A DNA stretch of 64,000 nucleotides, taken from positions 4,129,501-4,193,500 of the forward strand of contig CAHIKZ030004724.1 of assembly GCA_903632075.3 (NCBI GenBank). The letters are read 5' to 3'. The position numbers and the translations under genes were made by a program. Each line of letters starts with the position of its first letter. Position 1 is the first letter of the stretch. The stretch comes from Acanthosepion pharaonis (lineage: Eukaryota; Mollusca; Cephalopoda; Sepiida; Sepiidae). A model generated the notes under the pieces. The model worked only from the letters and a program-made list of their open reading frames with translations, searched no databases and was not told where the DNA came from. This document shows positions 35,511 to 46,324 of this stretch, piece by piece.

Positions 35511-36215
35511 TTACGCAACCAAGTGGAGGTACCTATACAAAAGGAAGCAGCAAACCATTGCACTATTCTGCCGTGAATGTCACCTCGAACTAAAAAGAAG
35601 TAATATATATTTTTTTTTTAATTCCGATTAAGTAGGCATCAAATCAGTAAATCTTCTTTAAATAAAGTTTTGGAAAAGTATATTTTATTCTTGAAATATT
35701 TTTAATAGAATTATGTTGACAGATTTGTCAACATGGACGATTTTAGCGATTGCACTGAAAATCAAGATAAAATCATTCAAATCAATTTAAATTCACTGTT
35801 GATAAAGCTGAAACGTCATCCGTTAATGTAACAACCATGTCATCATGAATGTCTTTGGGGAACTAAAAACATTTTTTTCTGTAGGCGTTTCATAACACGA
35901 AGATGCCAAATTCTAACCATTTTCAAGAGAAATCTCTACAAGTTACTTTTGAAGTCTTCAATGGACAGTCAGATGCCACTTTACCTGGTAAGAAACAATG
36001 CAGTTATTAAGAAGAAGGGTTCAAATTCATGCATGTACGATTTCACTGTTTTAGCATCACGAATTCAGAGTCAGCCTATGACCTTTTCAGTCCACCCTTG
36101 TATATGTAAATTTTCAGATAACAGCACATTAGAAAATCGTCGCGATGGAATAATGACGAAATTTATTGGCTAACAGATCTTATAATCTATCCAATAATCT
36201 TCTTTCAACTACGTG

Positions 36216-36326
<111 letters not shown>

Positions 36327-36345
36327 GCGTATAAGCGTATATAAA

Positions 36346-36846
36346 TCGACGTTTACTGGTTTGTATACCCGCTGGGATTCTTTTTTGTCCCAGAGGCGCA
36401 AAATTAATTTAATTAAGACCCTTACCCATAGGCCTCTTATGATCTCTTCTAACATCAAGTTGGATGATGAACTTAGGTTTATTACTTCTACTCTCTGCAA
36501 CAATGCCTACCCATTAGGCATTGTTCAAGCAATTACTACGAATAAAATTGCTGAATTTAACAAAGTCAAACCTGCTATAGTAAAAAGATGTCCTGTTTAA
36601 CTACGCCTTCCTTGGCTGGGTAGTATCAGTGATAGGTTTGCTAAGCAGGTTTCTACCACAGTTCGACATTGTTTGCAGCTAACACTCGTGTTGTTTTCTT
36701 TGCCAAGTCTGTCCTCCCGTCTATGTGTAAGGATGTTCTCCCTCCACATCTTAATAGTTCGTTGATTTCTTCTTTTAAATGTAGTTGCGGTTCGCACTAC
36801 AGAGGGAGAACGACGCAAAGGCTGGATGTTAAAATAAAACAACACG
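36346..36846 (+). mobile_element. Penelope-like element remnant (RT C-terminus and GIY-YIG endonuclease part)
   Basis: Open translation from 36349 gives T-G-L-Y-T-R-W-D-S-F, then K-I-N-L-I-K-T-L-T-H-R, L-C-N-N-A-Y-P, a stop in place of an expected residue at 36598-36600, L-R-L-P-W-L-G-S-I-S-D-R-F, a frameshift near 36665, and finally S-F-K-C-S-C-G-S-H-Y-R-G-R-T-T-Q-R-L with K-I-K-Q-H-V. I recognise the last part as the start of a GIY-YIG nuclease domain (the YIG position reads Y-R-G here) joined to the RT tail, the architecture of Penelope-like elements. It is truncated at both ends; a SINE begins directly after it. Confidence 0.8.
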
Positions 36847-36848
36847 TT

Positions 36849-37165
36849 CCAGTAATGGATAGCGGTTTCGATTCAGGAATCGGAGAGCCGAGTTCGAATT
36901 CCAGTCGAATTCATTGCATTCACTTGCGAAAAGTGCGAATCCTCTTCTTCTCCCTCCAACTATGGGTAAATAGCAGGACAGACTGGGTTCTATAGTCTTG
37001 GATGGCAACTGGTCTAAGAGAAGAACCACTCTGAATTCCAAACCTGCGGAGGGTCGTTTGGGGACCTTGTGGTACGTAGTACACCAGGTCTCTGTATTCG
37101 GCCCTTCAAAAAGTGTGGATGGTCCTGCACGAAACCTTCACCACTATAATCAAATCTCATGTGAT
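36849..37165 (+). mobile_element. tRNA-derived SINE
   Basis: TAATGGATAGCGG, B box GAGTTCGAATTCC (~36890), GGACAGACTGGGTTCTATAG and GGATGGTCCTGCACGAAA occur in the same order as at 6393-6725. It begins directly at the end of the Penelope-like reading frame. Confidence 0.85.
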
Positions 37166-37319
37166 GTTGTCGGGCTGTCGGTTTCCTAGGAACTGATCTG
37201 CTTGAATTCGACGGGAGAGTCGAGTATATATATACTTATTTGTTTAAACTTTATTTTAAATGGATACTCATTTTGCGCATTTTTTTTATTTATTTATTAA
37301 ACAGTATATTTATATCTAT

Positions 37320-37410
37320 CGGCCTGAATATTCGAGAAATATTGATTGAAAAATATGGTCCGTCCAGCAGGATTCGAACCTGCGTCCCGTAGTGGAAACC
37401 GTCATTTTCT
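37320..37410 (-). mobile_element. tRNA-like SINE/foldback arm
   Basis: The reverse strand reads GGACGCAGGTTCGAATCC, a good B box, followed by a tail ending TTCTCGAATATTCAGGCCG, the signature seen in the foldback element at 14295-14544 and at 38480-38560 and 56698-56820. Confidence 0.65.
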
Positions 37411-37445
37411 TTAAAAAAATTTTCTTTGTTTAAGTTAGATACAGC

Positions 37446-37558
<113 letters not shown>

Positions 37559-37966
37559 GCGAATTAACAGCGTCTAAGAATTTGAATGTAACCTGCCCTC
37601 GTGGAATGTAATTTATTAGGTTGTTGTAGCTTCTTCCTTTAATGTCGGTCTTCTTCCTCACCCTTACCCATCTATATCTAGAGACAATACGCGTTAAGTT
37701 TAAGCGACGTCTAGCCGACACACAGTGGGGTTAAGAATAAGGAATTGAAATGGTACATCTAACCCACTCATATCTTCTCTCCCACCTCACTTCCTCACTT
37801 CGTTAATTTTACATAGGTTTGATGCGGTCCGTCAAAAACGTGTGAATTTCTTTTCATTTTTCATTTCAACCTTTGGAAGTAAAGTCTTATGATCCAGAGC
37901 CCTGTTAATGGGGTTGTGGTGAAATAACTTATTACATGGAACCTTAAAGTGGTCTGTTTTTATTCA

Positions 37967-37969
<3 letters not shown>

Positions 37970-38022
<53 letters not shown>
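37970..38022. repeat. (TA)n microsatellite
   Basis: About 52 bp of pure TA. Confidence 0.97.
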
Positions 38023-38026
<4 letters not shown>

Positions 38027-38045
38027 GAATCGGGGAGATACATGT

Positions 38046-38137
38046 TCAAAAGCACTATTCCGGCTTTGTTTCATTAGGAAGTCCTACGTGTTGAAAAGCA
38101 CTATTCCGGCTTTGTTTCATTAGGAAGTCCTACGTGG
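38046..38137. repeat. 46-bp unit duplicated in tandem
   Basis: AGCACTATTCCGGCTTTG occurs at 38051 and 38097, and the two 46-bp units are almost identical. The single-copy continuation (CCGACTTGGTC onward) is an unassigned moderate-GC segment. Confidence 0.9.
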
Positions 38138-38304
38138 CCGACTTGGTCTAAAGCACATCAGATTTAATGATGCCTCCCCTTCATCTCACAATCGTGGTGC
38201 CGTTCATACCAGAATAGGACAATGTTTTGACAGTTACTTTTGCCCTGTGGATGTTGGGCTAACCCCATCCCTTTTTCTCGGAGATGGATTTGTTTCTAAA
38301 TTTA

Positions 38305-38475
38305 CCTTCTTGTAGCCACCCGAGTCTTTGCCGAATGAGGGAGTACCTACAAGGCAGCATGTTGATTAAATTGAGAGTCTCCTTCTCCTAGACTGGTTGC
38401 CACTCAAGGCTATAGGATCCAATCTGTAAGTAAATGTTTGGGGGAGAAGAGATGAATTCATACTTTTCTCAATGG
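38305..38475 (-). mobile_element. SINE fragment, reverse orientation
   Basis: Contains the reverse complements of the SINE 3' body: CTACAAGGCAGCATG, CTTCTCCTAGACTGGTTGCC and AGGCTATAGGATCCAATC. These match 15783-16045 read backward. Confidence 0.7.
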
Positions 38476-38479
38476 CGAT

Positions 38480-38560
38480 TTACCCCAGGGGATGCAAGTT
38501 CGAATCCTGGCGGAGTGCGCATATTTTTCTAACAAAATTTCTCGAATATTCAGACCGGTG
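38480..38560 (+). mobile_element. tRNA-like SINE/foldback arm
   Basis: GCAAGTTCGAATCCTGGCGG gives a B box, followed downstream by AATTTCTCGAATATTCAG, the tail of the foldback family. Confidence 0.65.
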
Positions 38561-38692
38561 TATGTAAATAAATAAATATACTTTTTAATAAATAAATAAA
38601 AAAGAGCATCTACTCAAATATGAGTATCCATTTAAAATTAAAAACAAATAAATTAGAAATATGTCGAACTTAATACATTTCCTAATTCTAAT

Positions 38693-38693
<1 letters not shown>

Positions 38694-38734
<41 letters not shown>
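38694..38734. repeat. (ATAG)n microsatellite
   Basis: About ten GATA units. Shorter GATA/GACA tracts recur at ~40125-40160, ~54680 and ~56455-56486, the first and last at equivalent positions in blocks 3 and 4. Confidence 0.97.
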
Positions 38735-38735
<1 letters not shown>

Positions 38736-38820
38736 TGAAGAAATATGCTCTTAAAGTGTGCTATATTTATGGGATAAAGTGCTAAATATCAGAGATAAAG
38801 CGTGTGTAAATATAAAATTG

Positions 38821-38935
38821 AACATTGTAGTCAATACTTAGAGGCGACAGTCTGTTTCATACTAGATGCAATCGTCAGGCCTGACGATTGCATATAGCAT
38901 GAAACAGCCTGTCGCCTCTAAATGTTGACTTCAAT

Positions 38936-38939
<4 letters not shown>
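38821..38939. repeat. Near-perfect palindrome, ~59-bp arms without spacer
   Basis: The centre is GTCAGGCCTGAC at 38880/38881. Arms extend through GATTGCAT, GAAACAG and GTCGCCTCTAA with a handful of mismatches. The left flank (CAATATCAGAGATACAGCG-like) is a dispersed sequence also seen as single, non-inverted copies at ~42089 and ~57692. Confidence 0.92.

Positions 38940-39000
<61 letters not shown>
38940..39000. repeat. (TA)n microsatellite
   Basis: About 60 bp of pure TA directly beside the palindrome. Confidence 0.97.
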
Positions 39001-39004
<4 letters not shown>

Positions 39005-39099
39005 TAATGATCTCAGTTGAATCAAACCAGGAAATAGTAGCATTAAAAAGTACTCAATACACACTTAAAAAACTAAAATAAAATGTAGAGTTTTTAACT

Positions 39100-40110
39100 T
39101 TAAAAATCAGGAGATCAGTTGAAAAATCAGTTTGGCACGAAATTAACGCAATAAAAGGCCGGATCCTCGCTGTCAGCAGAAACAACTCTTAAAACACGGG
39201 ACATTATTTCTGAATTGGGCCTCCGTAGTTCTGCTGGATACGTTTTTAATACATTTTTTGGCATAATAAAAAATAATTGCAAAAACTAGACACGCTTTAC
39301 TGGTTATGATAAACTTTCAGATTTAAGATCTGTAAAAAGAGATATTTTAATAAGAGCTTTTCCAGAGATACACATATTCAAACTTAAATTTAAAATATTT
39401 TACAACTTTATCATATTTTGTATTTAAAGTTGAAAAAAAAGAAAACAATTCTAGTAAAAATTAATTTCTCATCGAAAAAATATTTTGGCTTCAGAGAATA
39501 ATGTCCTTGATATATATTATTCATAAAACCCAATAAAAGCTTTTTTAATTAAAGAATGTCTTAGTTTTATTGGGTTTTGTATTTTACAATTCAGAGCTAA
39601 ATTTTAGGTAAACACGCTTCTGGGTTTACAAAGAAGTTGATTAATATTCTTCAAAGACTTCTGCATTTTAATAAAAAAATTTCAAAGTACACATATTCCA
39701 GTTTTCATAAAATTAACTAAGGAGTGGAGTAACAGATGTAAAAAGAATATTTTTACCATAACTTTCTAAAAACAAATATTTCTGAATTAATTTCATTCAT
39801 TTTGAATAAGTTCTGAAAGTTTTATTAAAATCCGACAATTAGGTAATTTTTGCAAGAATTTCCAAAATTAATGTATTTTTTGAAAAAAAAAAAAAAACTA
39901 ATGCTAAATATTACGCGACCTCTGACGAAAAAGAAAGATTTTCAACCAAAATTTCAAACGTGCTTGAAAGGAATAAAAAAATTTAAAAAAATAATTAAAA
40001 AATGCTTTGGTCTTCCCTCTTATTAATTGCATGAACTTTTTCACGATAAAACTTTGTTTTTATTCATTTTGGGGTCTTTTTCATCATTCTATAAAGCTTT
40101 TTCGGAAAAT
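39100..40110. repeat. AT-rich long repeat family, half copy
   Basis: From GGCCGGATCCTCGCTGTC to the terminal AAATTATTGAATATATCTA it matches, in reverse, the left half of the element at 26445-29321 (including the AGGTATATTCAATAATTCG end) and, directly, 55500-56480. Confidence 0.75.
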
Positions 40111-40290
40111 TATTGAATATATCTAATAGATAGACAGACAGGCAGACAGATAGATAGATAATCGTTTAATTCTTACTTGACTTCTAATATATTTTTTCGG
40201 TTTTCTTTCCAGCTTTTAGGAAAAATAAAAACGAAAAACCATATTTTGAAAGACCGACAATAGAATTACATTGATAATACGAATGACTAC

Positions 40291-40296
<6 letters not shown>

Positions 40297-40336
<40 letters not shown>
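40297..40336. repeat. (TA)n microsatellite
   Basis: About 40 bp of pure TA. Confidence 0.96.
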
Positions 40337-40338
<2 letters not shown>

Positions 40339-40963
40339 AATATGGGGTACAAAATAAATTTATATTAAAATGAATCATTTATTTAAAAAAGTAGATCAGT
40401 AAAGTTATTTTATTTCGCAAACAAAATTTTAAATTTATTTAATTAAATGTTATGATCCTTGTTTTTTTAAACAAACATCTTTTTTTTTTTTAATTAATTT
40501 AATTACCTTTCCTCAGATGTCAAATTGATATATTAGAAATTTCTTATAAATTTTCCAAAAATTCGCTTAGCGTTGCGACTGCAGTATCAAAAAAAGTTTG
40601 TATCCTTTAAAAAATAACAAAAAAAAACATATTTCGATTTGATTTAATTTTTTTTTCTATCGAATGCTACTTAGATTTTATTTAAAAACAAAATAATTTC
40701 GATGCCTTTGGGTTAATACAATTATTTAATATATTTCTGTTAAAATACGGTATTTTATAATCATTTATTCAATAAATACACATTACACACCAGCCTGGAC
40801 GACAAATATATATAAAATATATATAGGAATAAACCCAATGGGAATCTGATGTGATATTAACCATTCAACCAAAGGTTTAAAAAAAAAACAGATCATTTAC
40901 TCAAATAAATTGTATCTAATAAGATAACATATAAATAGGAAATCTCTATCTACAAAAGGCAGG

Positions 40964-40964
<1 letters not shown>

Positions 40965-41014
<50 letters not shown>
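40965..41014. repeat. (GT)n microsatellite
   Basis: About 48 bp of pure GT. The downstream ~41020-41290 segment has balanced composition and a 92-codon frame with no recognised domain, absent from the equivalent place in block 4. Confidence 0.95.
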
Positions 41015-41019
<5 letters not shown>

Positions 41020-41665
41020 AAACGAATGCATGGCCGCAATTTTCGACGGATTTTACCAAAATTTAATGCAATGCTCCAATCTATTGGGAAGGCCAAGACC
41101 GACATTATTTCCCAACTTCCATCGATCGTGGAAATAATCGATTTTTTCATGCTTCTAAGGCAGTTTTCAGTTTGCGGCCATTTTTTGGTGAGAATCATAT
41201 TGCCACGAATAAAGGAAGATTTATTAGCCAGCGTGAACAGCTGACTTTTAATGCAAATGCAAAAAATCGAAATCAGATTCGTCACAAGTGGGAAAAATTT
41301 AAATCTGCAACTTTACTCCAATTGGCTCATTCGCTTGCTTAAACTCAATGTTGATTCTGATTCTTCAGAACTGGGTTGGACATGAAAAAGTATTTGTTTT
41401 AAATTCTTTTTCATTAACCAGTTACGAGTCCTTCAAAAAGCTAATCGTTTTATGTTCCTTTTGTTTAGTTCATTTTCCGTAACACATTTAATGTTTGTAT
41501 AGAAGAAAAAATAAAGTGTGAGATAGGCAAGAAGTAAAATAGCAGCATCAGCACGGCAAAGGAACTCCTTTAAAGGTAAGGAAGGGCAAAATATTTTAAG
41601 TCAAGTGATATCTTGCTGTATTACGATTTTTGAATCAAGCACAGGAAATGCCGGCCCATGCTGCT

Positions 41666-41668
<3 letters not shown>

Positions 41669-41701
<33 letters not shown>

Positions 41702-41723
41702 CAACTAATATTATCTCTCTCTC

Positions 41724-41778
<55 letters not shown>
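41669..41778. repeat. (TA)n and (CT)n microsatellite cluster
   Basis: Two (TA)n tracts (~41669-41698 and ~41726-41778) around a short (CT)n. Confidence 0.95.
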
Positions 41779-41782
<4 letters not shown>

Positions 41783-42159
41783 TTTTCATTTAAACTCCTT
41801 TTTAAAACTTCTCTGTTAAATTTTAATCCCCACCTTCACTTTTAAGCCTTCCTGTTCTTCTTTATCTTTTACCCCCTCTCTAGATTTATTTACCTCTCAC
41901 ATTTAATTTTTGAAGGATTACACTCTCACTAAATTTTATTTTTAATTCCCGGATTTATTTTTCCTGATTTCTTTTTGAATTTGGAGGGCTGATGAATTAG
42001 ATCGTATTTACGATTCCAATGGAATAAATTATAACCATGGAATATATATATATTTATATATATATTTTATTATATCCTTATGTATGTATGGGATAAATTC
42101 CCAATATCAGAGATACAGCGTGTGGAAATATAAAATCCTCTTAGAGGCGAATTTTTATG

Positions 42160-42208
42160 CCAGATATATTATTATATATAAAATATATATATATATATAA
42201 ATACATAC

Positions 42209-42270
<62 letters not shown>
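42160..42270. repeat. (TA)n microsatellite cluster
   Basis: Interrupted TA tract, longest part ~42213-42266, at the position equivalent to the long TA tract 57808-57888 of block 4. Confidence 0.95.
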
Positions 42271-44196
42271 ATATAATCGTTTTGAAAGACCTTCGAATTT
42301 TTGATTTATAATAAATATATATATAAAAATATTTAAAAAAATAAATATATACAAACATATATCTGTAAAAAACTATTATGCAGGTTTCTCCCGAAAATAT
42401 ATATATAAACAATAACTATTAAAAACTCAATACAACCGTAGAGCAGACCTAGATAAATATATATAAACATATACATTTATATAAACGGATCGTCATAAGC
42501 TGGTTTTATATATATATAATATATATTTATATATATAACGCGGAAGATATCTGAGCGCGTGCGTCTGTGTTATTCTATATGGATGTTTTTGGTGTTCAGA
42601 TCTTTTGGCGAACATGCAAGAAAATAATTATAGATTGGATGGATTTTAAACCCTCCGCTAGAACTCTGGTGTATTGTCCCAGTATTAATACTATGTTATC
42701 AGCAAGAGAGTTGGTATGATATTGAAAGATCAGAAACCCCTAATGAATCTCGACTAAAAACATCACTAATGATGGTCGCCAAAGCATTAAACAAAAAGGT
42801 ATTTCACGAAAAGTAAGTTTTTCAAAAATCAAATTTGATCATTTTTTTTCTGTTATATGTTGTCTTCAATTTTGTTTCTAATTTTATAGGATAAATATTA
42901 ACAAAAGTTATTTTAAAGATCGAATTCAAAGATCAATATTCAAAATAATGAATTTGTAAATTAAAACATGTAAAAAAAGATGGTTATATTTTAATACCAG
43001 TAATATCTTTTAAAACGATTTATCTTCCGTCTGATACCCTTCAACTGCTTTTACTTATTCTAAGCAATAAACAAAAAACTTATTATGACCTTTGAATGCG
43101 TTTCTACCACAATTATGACAGACAGTCTTTAGTTTACGACATATGATTGTGATTCACGCAAAAATATGACAAGAAGCAGATGTTCGTTGGAGTTACATTT
43201 TGTGAGGTGTTCAAACGGAGGATTAAAATCGTGTACGAATGCCTTTTCGAAGAATATTTCAAATAGGAAACATTTTGTAAAAGATAAATAGACAAAAAAA
43301 GTATATTTTGCAAAATTTTAATTGATAGATGCTACATAGAAAAGACTTATGACATTTTAGAAATAGACAATTTCAATCCAAATATTTAACAATACCCAAG
43401 TTAAAAATCAATACAGAATTAATAATTTGTAACATTTTAACATCGTTGAGCTATGATTCAAATTTTAGAGACATGTCTAAAATTTTATGAGAAACAAATA
43501 AAAATCAACTGTATATTCTCTTTTACTAAATGGTAAGTCATTTTTTGTAGAATTACAGAATATTAGTAAATTTCAAATAAAAACTCTTGATTCCAACACT
43601 GCCCGTTTGCCATTTTTTTTCCAAAGATAACATTTCGTACCGTTCTGAAAGCCTGTACAATGATATATGTCCATTTCATTTAGAGTTTCAAAGGTTGAAT
43701 CAAAAATACAGATGCTGTGCTCCTTCAGAAGACATCACAAATACAGACCCGAGAGCCACTCTATTTGCAAGAGTCTCTGTAACAATCGCGGGAAATCTTT
43801 CATGATTTTATTTTGTATATAAGGAGAAATTTCCGATTACATAAGATGAAAATTAAAAAAAAAAGGGGATTGTTGTAAAAAAATAAGGAGTTTCAATTTA
43901 CCCTTATGGAGCACGGACCGCTTTCTTTTTGTATAGGTCAAGTATTTTCTGATATCTACGATTATATTCTTTCAAAATCTATGCTTTTTTTTTTTTACCT
44001 ATGTTAAAGAATTCGGCAAATGGTCTGTATCTATCCTAAACAACACGCGTGAATCTTTATCAGTTGTTTTGGGTTTTTTTTTAGACCTAGCCACAGATTT
44101 ATATATGATTTTGAAAAAACAAGCAAATTACTAATTTTTTTTTTTTTTTTTGATTTCTAGGTGAATTTCTACGGGTGAATATAACTTTGTTGATCT

Positions 44197-44520
44197 ATAG
44201 TGGAACACTGTAAACATCTTTGACCGATGCTGGGCTCTTTATAATCAAATACACTGCAAGTGACAAATGAAGATAGGCAAATATTGTTCCATCGTTGCAA
44301 ATATTGTTCCATGATTTGTACGAGAATACGGCTTATGTGCACATAACGCAGTCGTATTGTTGATATCTGTAGTTGCTATAACGAGTCTGCAAGACAATAC
44401 GCGATGTTTTACGATAAGCATCCAAGTCTATAGTGGAACACTGTGAGCATTTAATATTGAAGCTGAGCTCTTTATAACCAAGTCTTTAGTGGAATACTGT
44501 AAACATATTTTACCAAAGCA
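44197..44520 (-). pseudogene. Duplicated fragments of the CCP gene 3' end
   Basis: Three partial copies of the tail-coding sequence lie just downstream of copy 3. 44197-44277 matches ACACTGCAAGTG and upstream tail sequence. 44327-44475 matches the last ~45 codons (CTGCAAGACAATACGCGATG, ACGATAAGCATCC). A scrap lies at ~44487-44510. Shared GTACGAGAATAC(A/G)GCTTATG before 44327 and before 44692 shows a local duplication of a few hundred bp, absent from block 4. Confidence 0.75.
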
Positions 44521-44691
44521 AAGGTCTGTATCTATTCTCAATAAAATGCGTGAATCTGTATCAGTTTTTTTTTAAATCTAGCCGCAGAAGGAAGCTGTTT
44601 CTATGAAAAAAAGATTGTTTATGTTAAGGTTGATTTTGAAAAACAAGCAAATTAGTTTGTTTTGTTTTTTCGATTTGTACGAGAATACAGC

Positions 44692-46216
44692 TTATGTGCA
44701 CGTAACGCACTTATATTGTTGAAATCTGTAGTTGCTTCGCTGAATCTGCAAGACAATACGCGATGTTTCACGATAAACATCCAAATCTATATTGAAACAC
44801 TGTGAGCATTTAGCATAGTAGCTGAGCTGTTGGCTATAACCAAATACACTGCAAGTGTCAGATGTAGATATGCAAATAGAGTTCCATTGTTGGTTATCTA
44901 AAATTTGTAAAAATCCTCCTAATAGTCTTACTCTTGAGTCTTTACATGACGTGGGACTGAGTTCGCCATTAATACATTCTACAACACTGCTCATCGATGT
45001 ATTGTATCGACATACAGAATACACTTGTGTTCCATTAATAATCTGCGTTCCAAAAGGGATGAATTCATAAGTTTCTTTTTGTCGGAAAGACAACACTTCT
45101 TCCCGTTTAGAAAGCGTACACATTTTGGTGCAGATAGGGGCTTCACTGTCCCACGTTACGTTAGACATACACGTTAGTTTTTGCTGACCGACGAGCTGGT
45201 ATCCAGGCAGACAAGAATATTCAATAGTGGAGTAATCTTTCGATAGATTGTATTTCCCGTTCGTTATTTCTACCGCGGCACACATTTTTCTGCAGGTAAT
45301 CGGTGGTCTCCAGGTTCCCCCAATGCAGGTTGAAAGACCAGATGAAGGTACTGTGTAGCCAGGTTTGCAGGAGAAAATGACACGTTGTCCCTGTTAGAGC
45401 AGAGAACCGACCGGAAGTTCCTTAAATCCGGGAAGCAAGCGTACACCTTCCGATTGACTTGTAATATTAGGAACAGTACACATCTTCTTGCAAACTGGTG
45501 CCACAGTATTCCACCTGCCATCGTCTTGACATCGTAGAATGGCATCTCCGATTAAAGAATATTCATTTTGGCAGCTAAATTCAATAGTTTGATTGACAGC
45601 TATTTCTTCCTGGCTAGACACGGAACCATATCGGGGTGGTGGAATCGGGTGACAGTATGACACGTGACATGTCGGTGGTGGCAAGTTCCAGAGACCATTT
45701 TCTTCACAGGACAGTTTATCTGTAACGTTAATACTGAAACCGCGGGAACACCAGAAATATACTGTTGTGTTGAAAGTATTGGCGTTAGTTGAAATGTAAC
45801 CGCCGAGTGGCGGTGTCAGAAGAGGGCAGGTAACTTTTTCACAGCCAATCTCGTTAAAGATCCATTTTTTATATTTGCATTGAATTTGTAAAGATTCGTT
45901 TTTTTTGTCCGTTTGGTAGTATCGATCACATGTCTGAAATAATCTGAGATTTTTTGTGGCAAAATCGAAAGAATATTGCAAGTGGCTGTTTGGTGAAAGG
46001 AGGAAATGGTCCACAATTGAGGAAGCTTATTATTTGACCGAATATATTATAGTCCGGAATATTTGTCTTGTTTACCGTGTTTTCTTTCTCGTGAATCAGT
46101 AATTTTCTTATTCCCCCGATGATTTCACTCGGCTTAGTTGTGAGTTCCGCTTCAACGCTCTGGCGAAATAGTGTGGCGAGAAAAGCTAGCAGTAATACTT
46201 CGATAGAACAACGCAT
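44692..46216 (-). pseudogene. Secreted sushi/CCP-domain protein, copy 3 (frameshift and nonsense)
   Basis: Aligns end to end with the intact copy at 59528-61060. The ATG at 46216 opens a signal peptide (core V-L-L-L-A-F-L-A-T-L). One extra nucleotide near 45998-46004 (AAAGGAGGAAATGG against AAAGGGGAAATGG) shifts the frame just after the first Cys of the N-terminal module. In the restored frame a GAA-to-TAA change at 45394-45396 stops translation in CCP3. CCP4, CCP5 and the tail (to TAA at 44692) are open in that same frame. As written the only product would be about 100 residues and contain no complete CCP, so this is a pseudogene unless the frameshift is an assembly error; the nonsense codon is a substitution and less likely to be one. 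Confidence 0.87.
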
Positions 46217-46282
46217 GGTGAGGCAGACGCTTGTGTCCAAATGTAAAACGTCGACTGTAGCTTTTGCAGTTAACCTCAGTCA

Positions 46283-46289
46283 ATTTATA
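46283..46289 (-). promoter_or_regulatory. TATA box of CCP copy 3
   Basis: TATAAAT on the - strand, 67 nt before the ATG at 46216; same position in the block-4 copy. Confidence 0.7.
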
Positions 46290-46316
46290 CTTTGTTTGAT
46301 AGGCAACACCTTACAA

Positions 46317-46324
46317 TGACGTCA
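46317..46324 (-). promoter_or_regulatory. CRE-type octamer upstream of CCP copy 3
   Basis: TGACGTCA, the perfect palindromic cAMP-response element/CREB-ATF consensus, centred about 35 bp upstream of the TATA box. It is conserved in the block-4 copy. CREB/ATF binding is inferred from the motif and its promoter position. Confidence 0.6.

Larger units (their letters stand above)
24510..35530. repeat. Segmental duplication block 2 (paralogous to 9760-18950)
   Basis: Same gene and flank order as block 1 in direct orientation. It is longer because of a 2.9-kb inverted-repeat element (26445-29321) between the gene and its 3' flank and a 973-bp LTR-like insertion (33204-34176). The foldback right arm and adjacent (TA)n of block 1 are missing near 32045. 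The flank 29322-33200 holds no gene I can support. Confidence 0.88.

Noticed and set aside
43587..43805. 72-codon frame conserved at 58965-59210, considered as a second host gene
   Set aside because: It starts from TTG, has no recognised domain, and the whole surrounding block is equally similar, so conservation of the frame carries no information.
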